Assembly: GCA_963969365.1 (NCBI GenBank)
Contig: OZ017749.1
Span: 2,232,001-2,296,000 of the forward strand
Reading direction: 5' to 3'
Source: Asterochloris sp. CNOR1
Lineage: Eukaryota > Chlorophyta > Trebouxiophyceae > Trebouxiales > Trebouxiaceae
Length of the DNA stretch: 64,000 nt
A program made the position numbers and the translations under genes. Below are positions 32,162 to 42,846 of this stretch, piece by piece. Under the pieces are notes generated by a model that searched no databases, had not been told where the DNA came from, and saw nothing but the letters and a program-made list of their open reading frames with translations. How positions within the stretch are numbered: the first letter of the stretch is position 1; the number at the start of each line of letters is the position of its first letter.

Positions 32162-34702
32162 CTGTGAAGCCAGAGGCACCCATGGGATTGGTTTGGCTGA
32201 TGCTGCGGGCTGAACACAGGAAAGAGGCACCTGAGGCAGCATCACCATCGGGGCAAGAGGCATAGGCATGGCCTCCTTTCCACTCAGCGTCTTGAAGAAG
32301 AAAGCCGGCAACATGGAAGGGCAAAGGTCCAGAGCAATGCATGTTTGACTACACCACCTAGGCAGCGCTCACCGTTGGGTTGGTGAACAAAAATGTCTGT
32401 CGCTGAGAACCGCCTCAGCAGCAACGTGTTTGTCCCATGTCTCCTGCCGCAGCTGCTTGCCTACAGCGCTCTGCAGAAGGCGGCTGGCGGCTGGCGGGAT
32501 GGTGCGGAGCCACTGGTCCCCATATGAATCAATTCTCAAGCTGGCATTCTGCACAAACACTTGCCGCAGGTGGTCGATGGCCCTCAAGGGCGCCAGCAAA
32601 GGATGTGCAGGGTGGCATCGCATGCCAGCTTGGGTGCAGGAGCACTGTCAAGCCTGGGATAATGCGGTCCAGCACGTCCTCCTCAGCCTACAGAACACAA
32701 TCGGATCAGTCACCCCCTCCCTAGAATTTGGTGATTTCTGTGAGAAGCACTGGCACTACAGTTACCCTACCTTGTAATCAGCCTGGCCCAAACGATGATT
32801 CTCATTCCAGTCCCGTCCCCAACCAGCCAGCCTGTGGGCTGTGTCCGGGTCAAAGATGCAATACAGGTCTGTGGTGTCGGACTCATGCCTGCAAAGGTCA
32901 GCCAGCTGGGGACAATACTGTTCAGAATGCACGCCATGGGCTGTATTGCCTACCTCGCCGCCATCTTGATCTCCGCTCTGTTGATGCCCACGCTCTTAGC
33001 CGCCTCCACACCATGCTTCTTAAATTTGTGGCTGACCTCCCCTTTAGCTGAGTACCCATCAAGCCTGCCACAGGGCACGCCTGCGGTGTAATAAGCCACA
33101 GATGTCACCGACAGCCGTGTCCAAAAGCTGCAGCATTGATGCACTGGCTCACCAGCAAGTTCAAAAGCCTGCCGAAGGTGAACGTTGAGAGTCTCCCCAC
33201 ACATGGGCTGGTTCCCCTGCATGCTAGGGGCGGCAACAATGAACTTGGCCAGATCCTCAAGTTTGATGCCCCTGTGGAAGGTGGCGACAGCCAGGTCGGC
33301 AAGCGCTGCCTGAGGACAGATGCGATGGTCTCTGTACCTGTGGCAGAGGAGTCAAACAAGTCTAAACACACGGCAGCACACAGCTCAGCTACGACTGACA
33401 GCTTGAACGCGCATACCTGACGACACCAGGAATATCCACCTGCCCAGGCTTCACAGTCTTCCCCTGCATGCTACCAAACAAGATTGCCACAGAGGGCACT
33501 GGGCCCACATTATCCTGCGCCCTCAGTGCCAGGCAGCTCCAGGGAAGCTTGCGCAGGTCATCAGAGCGACCCAGTGTGGCTGGCATGAATGTCATTGCCA
33601 TCCTCAGCAGATAGGCCCACTGCCACTGCTTCTGCTGGAAAGCTGCTTGCAGGGACTGGCGAAGCTGCCCTGCGCTCAGTGCGGCATCCACCTGGAGATG
33701 CAAGCAACAAGCTGGGGTCAGACACGCCATCCATTCTGTTTGCACAAGACGCTCTGACCAGGCCGGTACCCACCTGAGCTGCCACTTGCGCATTGAGGTT
33801 CTCAGCCTGCATCTCCCTGCCACGTGCACGGAGCAAGTCCCTGACTGCTTGAATCTCCAGGGGTGCAGGTACATCTGAGGTGATGCGGCCCTCTGAGTAC
33901 TGCTCTCTGCGGACTTCCTTGAGGTGGCATGGATAGTCACTGCATGCACCAGGCCAAGGGTTGGGAAGGGTGGGACGTGACCGCAGCTCAGACACAGCAG
34001 TGGAGGGGCCTCTCACCCCACGCTGCTAAATGAGTAGCGAGCACCATTCTGCTGCACTGCCACATCCACAAGCCACACCGAGAACTCAAGAATCTTGGCC
34101 TGAGACATGAGGTCGCCATCAGGGTAACGGTGCGCCTCCTGCTCACAGTATCTCTGCAGGACCACATGTGTGTGAGTGACATGGCCTTGGAAGCCTCAAG
34201 GAAGCCATAAGAACAGGAGAAAAGGCCATGCAGTGCCTACCCTCCAGAGCTTGGCAGCTGATTTTTCAGCCTGGACTGTGTTCTGTGGCTTAGCCGCACC
34301 ATGACGGCCATTGATGAGTTGGGTGAGCTGTAGGATACGAGCTTCCTCCTCTGGAGTGTTAGGCATGGCTGCTGCCAAGCCAACTGCTGCGCCTGAGACT
34401 GGTGCTCCATCCTGCTGGCCCAAAGTCTTTAAACTGTGCACACCAGGAGCAGAGGCCGGCACTGGCTGGAGATCATCCACAACTCCAGACAAGTGTCTGC
34501 AGGCTTGATCAATGGCCGCTCTGAGGGAAGGGGGGCTGTTTGGGGAGCAGCTGCCATGTAGTTGTGCTATGTAGTCGCCAGCCAGCCCCAGACTGATGAC
34601 ATGGTTGATGTAGCTGCTGTACTCAGCAGATGGCACCTGAGTGTGCGGCATGAAGGGGTGGGTCGATCTGGTTTGGCGCGCTAGGGTTACTTGACCTAAC
34701 AA
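31669..34702 (-). CDS. Tyrosine recombinase with C-terminal GCR1_C-like domain
   Basis: Order on the minus strand: N-terminal region at about 34700-34240 (EYSSYINHVISLGLAGDY); core-binding helices at about 34160-34020 (YCEQEAHRYPDGDLMSQAKI then LEFSVWLVDVAVQQNG); a linker at about 33900; catalytic Arg block MPATLGRSDDLRKLPWSCLA at about 33590; then GEVSHKFKKHGVEAAKSVGI and AEIKMAARW at about 33050-32950, where the usual His-x-x-Arg reads His-Lys-Phe-Lys; and SDTTDLYCIFDPDTAHRLAG at about 32870, whose Tyr is the candidate nucleophile. A further segment near 32600-32370 appears frameshifted. The last exon reads VWKLSEFRTVPEAFEAFSKI, then VPSDLRRWHG, resembling the GCR1_C DNA-binding domain of fungal Cryptons. 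The stop is at 31669. Family call is good; activity is doubtful. Confidence 0.6.
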
Positions 34703-35333
34703 TTAGGTCGCAGGCTATTTCAGCGAGGTGTTGTTGAACTGGCAATTGTTGAAGTGTTGCACAGTAGGGGGCATCACTCCCATGTGGCTTGGCTGCGTGC
34801 CGGCCAGGCTGACAGGCGCCGCAAAGCCTGTGGCGTGATGGTATGGCTGGACCAACTTCAGCCAAGTTGGCCGACCTCGTTATCGGCCCTTGCCGCTGAG
34901 GTTGAGTGCTCGGCATGATTCTACCAGTGAAGCACCAATGAGCTATCCATGAAACAGTCGTCGGGCCCCCAGCTGTGGCCTATTGTACGACGATAATAGA
35001 AAACTCAAGGTCGGGAGGAACAGCAGGTATCTGCCCCGGTGACTGCGCAGCCTTTGTGTACCTGATGATCGCCTCCCCTGGCGGGCTTGCGCAGCAACGA
35101 CTTCGTGGGCAGCCCCATCCGAGGCTGTGTACTTACCATGCCCACCATTCACTCAGGTACTTGCCTTGGAGCACTGAAAGCGCGCCTCCTGGCTTGTGCA
35201 CACCTTCACCATGCTTTGCAGGTCGAGGCCTCATCCATTACGATCTGTGAGGATGAATGTGCTCATGCAGGCCAAGGTATGTGCAAGCACAACAGCCTCT
35301 CTTGTATTTCTGCTGACTTCTGGTCTGCTGCAG

Positions 35334-37351
35334 GCCCTCCCCAGCTCTGACTTCTTTGACAGGGAGATTGAGCAGTCTCGTCTGCTGCATTACCTCAAGA
35401 ACACTCCCACAAAGGTGCTGGTCATCGTGGGACCTCGTAGCAGCGGCAAGTCTCGGCTGCTGGATGAGGTGCTGCTGAGCAAGCACCAGGGCCTGGTAAC
35501 ATTTTTGAATGGAAGGGCTCAGAAGCTGACCGATGCTGGCATCATGACCTCTGCACTTAGAGAGCAGGCGCAGGAGCAACTCCCTGTGGTACGCCAAAAG
35601 CTGGAAGATTTCATGGCTCTCGTGGGCAGAGCAGCATCAGTAGCTGCTGTTGGAGCTGATCTCATCAACAGGTTCACGCCAGGTGTTGATGTGAAGTCCC
35701 TTGCGGCGATGATTGAGTCTGCAGAGAAGCAATTCAAGAAGAGTGACCCTCGCAGCTTGAATGATCTCATCAAAACCTATGACAGCCTGCTCAGTCTCAG
35801 CAGCAAAATCACACCGCAAAATGTCCCCTTGCCTGTCATTTGCATTGACGAGGCCAATGTCCTCATGGAGTGGTACAAGGGCGGCGCAGCAATGGAAAAT
35901 GATCTGGATGCCCTGCTCCGTTTCTTTGTGAAGGTGAGAGCGCCTTTGGTGGTTGCCCTGCTGGTGTCAGTGTCGACAAATGGTGCTTCAGATGCTTGTC
36001 TGCTGTGCAGGTGACCAAAGAGTCCCGCGGGGCTCATGTTATACTTGCCACTTCAGAATTTAGCTTCATGACCTGGCTCACTGAGAGTGGGTATCTCGAT
36101 GCAGTTGAATGACATTGAAATGTCGTAAGGGCTCACACCCTTTGATGTCATTGCAGAGCTGGGCAGTAAGTTCTTCATGGCCCAGGTGATTGGGGACTTC
36201 CCAGAAGGAGAGGCACGCCTTTTCCTTGAGCAAGCCTTGGGGGCAACCATCACAGATGCAGAGTGGGCTGACATATTTGAGGCGAGTGTCCAAATATATA
36301 TGAAAGGGTCCATTCATTGCTTTGTTGACTGATTGGGTTTCAAGTGGAGTGCATGCGCACAGACGGCTGCCGCCTTAGCACCCACCCACGTGCAGGTTTG
36401 TGGAGGGAATGCGGGAGACCTGCTCAGTGCTGTTGAAGGCTTCAAAGAGCTCAACGATTGGACAAGCGGCGAGATTTGCTGTGTGATTATGGCTTGGGCT
36501 TCATCACCACCGACTGTCACATGTGCGTTTTGTCAGCATTCTTTGCCATGCTGCAGCCTTGGAGGAGGTGTGCATAAACCCCATGGAGGCAGTGAGTGCG
36601 GGGCTGCTAGGGGCCCCTGGCTGGAGCGCAGCCCAGTACAGCACCGTGGTGCAGCGTCTAGTTCAGGCCCCTCATGGTGCAGTCATTGCAGATGAGCTTT
36701 ACACAACATTAGGTGTCGACAAAAGATCTGCTAAGGCAGCTGTGGTGGCCATGGTGAAGGGGAATTTGCTCAGCTACAGACCACCTTCAGGTGTGTGAGG
36801 ACTGCACAAGATAGCAGAAATTTCCTCCAGAGAGTGGTTTGAAAGGTACCTGCCATGCCAGAATGTTTGATGTCATGACCTTGCAGGCTGGGCAAGAGAC
36901 ATTCCTGCAGAGGCCTTTGGCCCCAAGAAGAAGAAGCTGGCCATGGTGACAGCGCCCTCATCTGCATATCTGTACTGCATGCGAGTCTTTCTTGAGGATG
37001 GCTCCCTTTCCTCATCTAAGCTGGTGAGATGCCGGTGCTGCGGGGAGGTGAAGCAGAGGCCAAAGTCGCTGAGTGGCATTCTGTGTTGCTGTAACCTCTG
37101 CTGATGGTGTATGTGCTCTGTTGCAGGCAGCAACCACCCCAGCCCCCGCTGTCTCACAGCCCTCCCTACTGGCAAGGCAGTTGAAGGACGTGCAAAAGAA
37201 GAGAGCTGAAGTGGAGAAGGAATCAAGTGACCTGCGTACAGACAAGCCAGAAGGCTGGCAGGATGAGCTTGCCTACCTGCGTGAGGAGAAGAAGCAGCTG
37301 CATGAGAAGGAGCTGTTGCTGCTTAGCAAGTTAGACACATCACAGTGGTGA
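35334..37351 (+). CDS. Archaeal-type P-loop ATPase (STAND/ATPase_2-like)
   Basis: Exons: 35334-35933, 36011-about 36085, about 36158-36281, 36396-about 36470, about 36553-36790, about 36886-37020 and about 37126-37351. The first exon has FFDREIEQSRLLHYL, then Walker A VLVIVGPRSSGKSRLLDEVL and, after a helical insert, Walker B LPVICIDEANVLMEWY. The next reads RGAHVILATSEFSFMTWL, a sensor-like strand (ATSE). Later exons hold GDFPEGEARLFLEQ, VCGGNAGDLLSAVEGF and a winged-helix-like PHGAVIADELYTTLGVDKRS. The C-terminus is a charged coiled coil (KKRAEVEKESSDLR to KLDTSQW). This order fits the ATPase_2 group (PF01637), common in archaea and patchy in eukaryotes. Upstream exons and the start are unknown. 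It sits directly beside the Crypton-like element. Substrate unknown. Confidence 0.72.
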
Positions 37352-37498
37352 ATGTTGAGGCCTAGTTCCATTCCATTCAATCAAGACGTAGCTAGTAGCG
37401 GCCTGCTGCTGAAAGACTGCTTGGTGAAGGACCGAACCGGAAGCAACCTGCCAGGTTGAGTTGCAGAGTGCACATGACATGTACATGAGGCATGTTGC

Positions 37499-37563
37499 CA
37501 GGTGTCACATTGCATGTGATATAGTGACAGGTTGCGGGGTGTCACATAGCATGTGATATAGTG
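37499..37563. repeat. Short direct repeat, 28 bp, two copies
   Basis: GGTGTCACATTGCATGTGAT followed by ATAGTGAC occurs at about 37501 and again, with one difference, at about 37536, just upstream of the membrane-protein start. Each copy contains an inner dyad (CACAT..GCATGTG). Confidence 0.7.
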
Positions 37564-37627
37564 ACCTACAGATCCCAACTTTGTGTGGTTCAAGGAGCCA
37601 GCTCTGTAGGCAGCTCGGATCTGCAAT

Positions 37628-38994
37628 ATGGGTGGAGGTCAGCCGGGGCAAGATGGTCTCTGGCTGTCGTGTGGCTTGCTCTACGCCTTGGGAGCAACTG
37701 TGCCGTCCCTCATAGGCTACAACTTTGCCCTTCAGGTCAATGAGGCCAGCAGCATTGCAAGGCAGGGCAATCAAAGGCTGTGCATCTCACCGCCTTGACA
37801 TGCCTGCAGATCATACAGCTGCCTGGGTGGCAGCGCTGCGCTGTGGTGCTTGGAGCCGATCTCTTCTTCATCGCCTGCTGCATTGGCTTCCTGTACCTGG
37901 CAGAGGCATATGGCAGGCAGCGGCATGGCAAGACTGCACGATATCCAGGTGGAGCTCTCCCAGAAGCTGCTGCTGACAGGCATCATATTCTCCAAACGAA
38001 TGACACATGGCATCATTTCCTTGGCTTCGGCCAACCTGTGCCCCTGCTATCAATTTTACTGCTCCTCAGCCTAGCTGTGTGTTCATCAGACTTATCAAAC
38101 TGGGATGTGTTGCCTGCAAGGGCCGCTGCCTGTCCCCCAAGACTGCCTTTTAGTTGGCCTATCCCTCTCACAGGCACCATCTGCAAGTGTCCTAGTGCTG
38201 CTTGCTAGGGCCCTTCCGCCTGGACATGAATAAGGAGGCTCGAGTGGTGCCTCGCTACTTCAGGCCTTGGTATATGACCTGGACGTATGCTGGGTCCGCC
38301 CTTTTCATGCCTATGGTTGTCTGCCTGGGCATGCTACTCTTTCAGCAGGACGGTCTGGACCTCAGTGGGGTGAGCTGCAGTCCTTTGCATGGGCTCCTGT
38401 GATGTGGGCGTGCCGTCATGTGCTCCTGGCACCCGCCTCTTGGGCAGCAGCATGTGGACGGCCGTTGAAGCTGCTTCAATGGCAACAGCCCAGCTGCAGT
38501 GTACACCCCAACTCAGCATGCAACTGGCTGCAGACGTTCTGATGCTGAGAGTGTGGTGCAGGTGACACTGCTACCATACTGTGTTGAATTCATTGCTCAG
38601 ATCATCATGGAGGGCAAGATGCTCAGGGAGGGTGAGCCAGGACAAGCATGTCCCAGCATCTGCCTGTCTCATCAGAGACGCACACAGGCAGCATTGCAGC
38701 CCTGCCTTCAGCGTCATGCAGCATTCTGTTCCATACAATGCAGGCTCTCCTGTGTGGCCGCAAGTGCCACAGTCCTTTCAGACCTACCGTGTCATCCAAC
38801 TCATCAGGTCGGCATTGCGGCGCTGGGCATGCCACTCATGCAAGCAGCTTGGTAGCTGGTGTTGTACGCACCACACAACAGGGAACTGAAGCGCCCCTTC
38901 TGCATCTGCTCCTCTTTCCAGCCCAGCAGGCACATCCTGACGTCTGCCTCTGAAGCTGATGCCTGTTCTGTAGGGGCATTTGGTTCGCCCACCA
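37628..38994 (+). CDS. Plant-type multipass membrane protein of unknown function
   Basis: Exon 1 (37628-37735) encodes MGGGQPGQDGLWLSCGLLYA and LGATVPSLIGYNFALQ, a first membrane segment. Exon 2, from about 37810, has VVLGADLFFIACCIGFLYLA. An exon at about 38211-38368 has PRYFRPWYMTWTYAGSALFM and PMVVCLGMLLF. Then come VTLLPYCVEFIAQIIMEG at about 38562 and SPVWPQVPQSFQTYRVIQLI at about 38745. A last exon at about 38922 ends SVGAFGSPTS at TAG near 38995. At least three membrane segments are present. The last block resembles a conserved stretch in land-plant proteins annotated only as transmembrane DUFs. Between exons 2 and 3 the frame is unclear: RLHDIQVELSQKLLLTGIIF near 37930 is in another frame and also looks coding. 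No function is claimed. Confidence 0.6.
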
Positions 38995-39569
38995 GCTAGC
39001 TGCGCCACAATGGCTTGTCTGGATGCAGCAATATTTCTTGCTGCTCTGGGTCATAAATTTTGGCTCCGGTGAGCCCACCGTATCGCTCTGAACTAGAGTG
39101 CCACTGCTGCGTACCAATAGATTGTGGGCAGCACTTCCTGACTGGTTGTCATTGTCACTGTCTGCAGTCATGTGCTGGCATCCCTGGCTCTATCTGTGGC
39201 ATCTGCAGCAAGAGCGCCCAGCAAAGTCTTCGTGATCATCTGAGCTTGAGCAGGACACCATGCAAAGAGCCGCCGCCATCCCTGGGCTGGGTGGTTGGTG
39301 ATGCTAGCAGCTGCAGGCAGCGGCCACTGTTCCCAGGGATGAATTACTTACATTCATCATGAGAGGTATGAGGCAGCTCACACGAGGCACACCGAGCGTG
39401 CCCGTGGAAGTCAGATATGTTGAGCAGTGATGAGTATGACTGGCTTCTTAACATGAAAGGTCAAAAATTTGTGAAGCGCTAGCATGCTTGATGATCAGCT
39501 GAAACAGCAGCGGAACAGCTGCATGCGCACAACATATCAATTGAAAGGCGAGGCAAGCGACAGAAGCTT

Positions 39570-40389
39570 ATGATTCACAGAATGGTAATGAAAATGGGGC
39601 CAGCATGCATTGGGCAGGAAAGTCAGCATGCGTGTTGGGGACCAGCACCAGACTTTTGGGTGCGACCCTGCGAGACCCGTTCATACTATGACCAGCTATG
39701 GCAACAGACAGGACTGTCCTGTGGTGACTTCTGGCCGGGCTCAGGACCCTGTTGCAGGCTTGCCCATACATCCACTACTCCCAGCCATTGTATGCCAAAG
39801 TGAGCAGAACCCATGCCTGCTCCACTGAAAAGCCAGCCGCCAGCCCTCCATGCTCTGCTGCATCATGCCTGTAGAAGGGGCAAGGATGTTGATTGAGGGC
39901 ATTCAGCAGCACTTCAGCAGCAGTCGTGGGGCAGGCGCACTTGCTCCCTCTCAACACCCAAATGCCCGTCCTGCTTGCAATGCTTCGCGCCTCTGCAGCA
40001 CGCACATACCAGGGATGGAGCAGCTTACCCATGGGGTGCATTGCCGTGTGGGTCTGCATGATCTGATGGGAATCCTCAGAATTCTCTGCAATCAGGTTGT
40101 CGCCAGTCTGCATGATGTCCTCAAACTGTGGGTCCTCTATGTGTTCTGTCCCAGCCTCGATGTCTGATGTGGGCTCCACCTGGCGCTGCCCGGAGAGGCA
40201 ACTTTGCGCTGATCCTGTCAGACAATGAGTGAGCTTGGTGGGGTGAAAAGAGGATCTGCAGCATTTGCAGTACCAAATGCAGGATGTGTGACCTTTGCAA
40301 TGCCTCACAGCTGAATGCACGGTCAGCAAGGCTTCTCTCTCATAGATGAATTCAGAAACAGTACCCCATCTGGCAGAAATGCTGGCCAC
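39570..40389 (-). CDS. Possible unknown gene, weak
   Basis: A minus-strand frame with an acidic, well-formed stretch (EPTSDIEAGTEHIEDPQFED then IMQTGDNLIAENSEDSHQIM) at about 40180-40020. A second possible exon (ASRTGIWVLRGSKC, then TTAAEVLLNALNQHP) follows at about 39980-39880. No domain, start or end could be fixed. The remaining bases between 39000 and 40860 show nothing convincing. Confidence 0.3.
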
Positions 40390-40867
40390 AAGGCCCCAAC
40401 GTGATTACAGCCCAGCTTTGCCCAGCATCTAGGTGATCACCATGATTTGAAGACCTACAGAAATGGATCCCTGCGCAGGCCATAGAAGGCCGCGTAAGCT
40501 GCCGAGGTGTGTCGCCGAACCGGTAGCAGACGCTGACCTGGTCACAACATTGACATGATGCCTTTCATTTCGTGTCCATTGTTTATTCGGCCCATCCACT
40601 TGGAAAAACGTTTTTCATACACATTCCAAAACAGACTTTCAAACTCAATGCCTCAATCAAATTCTTGTTGCTCTCCAGCGGCAATGACTACTGAGGTCTT
40701 GGCAGGCTGAACAATGCTTGCTCCCTTTGACACTTTGCTTTGAGTATTCAGCCACGCCCCCACTTGGCATACAGTTTGATGTGTGGCTGCTCATCAATTC
40801 AACGGAATGCTGGGCCGCCCTGCATGCAGCACACAGCTCTGTGAGGCGTGAAAGCAGGGATGCCCTC

Positions 40868-42474
40868 TTAGAATTCCATGTGCAGCCTTTCTGCAAGCAT
40901 GGCGCTCTGCAAACCAGTCAAACACTCCACCTTGAAGGTCTCAACTGCCAGAAGGATGACCAGGCCTAACATGGCCAGCCTCCCATTCCACCTGGAAGCA
41001 GCAGTGAATTGTGTTGAGCAACGCATCTGGTAGGACACTGCCTCTGCAGGCTGCTGCAGACCCCAAACACAGCAGGTCTTAGTACAATGGGGATTTGACA
41101 CACACTTTGCGAGCAGATTGCCCAGAAAAACCACTCCTCATTAAGTTGCACTGTTCTGCAGCACTCAAGCAGCACTGTTCTGCAGCACAAAGATAGCAAC
41201 TCACTTCTCTGCTCTGCTGGAGAAAACGCCCCCCTTGCCACCCTGGGGCTCGCCCTTCAGGATGGGCACCAGAGTGGCCAGTGTGATGACAATCATGGAG
41301 ATGGCCACTGGGATGGGGGCCTGCCTGAGCTGCTGGGCTACAGGTGCACCTGAGGACAGAAGGCAACAGTCTCAATGCTGCAGGCCAGGATGTGATTAGG
41401 ATGCAGCTGGCTGGCATACTGGCATGCCAACATGGAGAACCAGACCACAGGAGTTGTATCATGCAGCCTGCACGCTACTGGACCCTGCTGGCCCTTTGAA
41501 GCCAATATATGCAACTTTGCCAGAGGCACACAGCCTTGCAACGGAGCTTGTTGGGGCCTACGCGACTCATGACAGCACAGGTGGGCGCCAGAGACAAGCA
41601 AGCACACCTGTGGCGACCTCAGCACCGAAAGCTGCTGCCATGGCCAGCATAGCGGCCCTGGAGTTGATGAGTTCCGGGGCTGGACCACTGAAAGCCATCG
41701 CCTCTGCATTCATCAGATCCAGTCAGACACTGGAGGCCGTGCATTACTCCCATAACAATGATCAGAGCAACAGGGCGCCACTTAAGGCTGAGTGAGACCC
41801 ACCCTTCAGCTTTCCTTCTGTGCTGTTGTCGGCTTTGATGGTGGTTGCTTCCTGGAACAGAGTGTGGTGCAGTGAGGTAATGGCAGGGGAGCAACAATGA
41901 GTGGGACAAGGGCATACAGAGGAAAGGTTCTCACCTGGGTGAGACCGCTGCTCTCCTGGGTGGCCTTGCTGATCTCCCGGCCAGCCTGGTCTACCCTTTC
42001 CTCAAAGCCCTTGATGGCCTGGGAGGCAGCAGTGGCACCACTTCAGACAGCAGACAGAAGCAGCCCTGAGAGAAACGGCGCATGACAGACACACAAATTT
42101 GCAGACAGCATCTTGCTCTCATTGCAGTCACATGCATCGGCAGGCATGTAAAAGATCAGGTTTGCATCAGCACAGAAGCTGCCATGCCTGGCAATAGCTT
42201 CTGGGCTACGAATGCTCTGTGGATGACAGTCATTCTTCCACTGCTGAGAGATGCAACGCAGGACATTGCAACAGGCTCTGCCTAACTGAGTAGTTTCTCT
42301 CACCTGGCTGGTGGATCCCTTTGTAGCTTTTTCTTGCGGGTCCACAGGAGGCAACGGGGGCTGCTCCTCGGCACGCACAGTCATGTTTCTGCGCTGGGAG
42401 TGAGTGGTCCTGGTGAAGTGCGGCATTGAGAGCCTCTGAATCATTGATGAAGTCTGCATGATAGCGTTGCGCAA
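40868..42474 (-). CDS. LHC-like (stress-enhanced/LIL type) thylakoid protein
   Basis: Exon 1 (42304-42474) has a Ser/Thr/Arg-rich plastid transit peptide (SMIQRLSMPHFTRTTHSQRR, NMTVRAEEQ). Next exons: AIKGFEERVDQAGREISKAT at about 42015-41937; EATTIKADNSTEGKLK at about 41855-41808; GAPVAQQLRQAPIPVAISMI with VITLATLVPILKGEPQGG at about 41342-41225; and RWNGRLAMLGLVILLAVE at about 40995, ending at a stop at 40868. The last helix carries the chlorophyll-binding LHC motif (Glu/Arg-rich start, N-x-R-x-A-M-L-G). The preceding helix (IPVAISMIVITLATLVPIL) is a plain membrane helix. Two helices with one LHC motif suggest a stress-enhanced or LIL-type photoprotection protein rather than a three-helix antenna. 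Which LIL subgroup is uncertain. In the read-through end FKVECLTGLQSAML a GTGGAG could be a donor. Confidence 0.72.
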
Positions 42475-42846
42475 ATGTGATGTTTGATGGTGTGCTTGCT
42501 TGTCTGGGATGTGAGGTCAAGAAGCTTTGAAGAGCCACGTCGACGAGAAAGAAAACACGGACTTCATCAGTGCAGCATTGCTCAGAATTCACGGTTTGGC
42601 ATTGATCTTTTGTGTGCATCAGGTATGGTGATGAGGTGGTCAGGGAGCACTTCGGGGTTGGAGCGGAGCGCATCACAACAGGCTCCATGGTTCCCCACCG
42701 CTGCACTCCATCTTGATCATCGGGGTGCAGCAGGGGCAGTTGGGGCTGCAGTGCCTGGTTGTGCGGGGGTGCTGACTGTGCTGCTGAGGCTTGAGGTTCT
42801 TGCAGTGCCTGGTGTGGGGGTCAATTACCGAATGCAGGTGTCAAAC

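Larger units (their letters stand above)
31105..34930 (-). mobile_element. Crypton-like tyrosine-recombinase transposon
   Basis: The region encodes, on the minus strand, a tyrosine recombinase without any reverse transcriptase, RNase H or integrase nearby, which is the Crypton pattern and not the DIRS pattern. Its coding exons run from about 34700 to 31669 and are followed by a duplicated terminal segment. Exact element ends were not found: Cryptons lack long inverted repeats, and no obvious target-site pair could be picked out by eye. The left limit is placed at the duplication border and the right limit at the end of coding potential. Confidence 0.6.
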
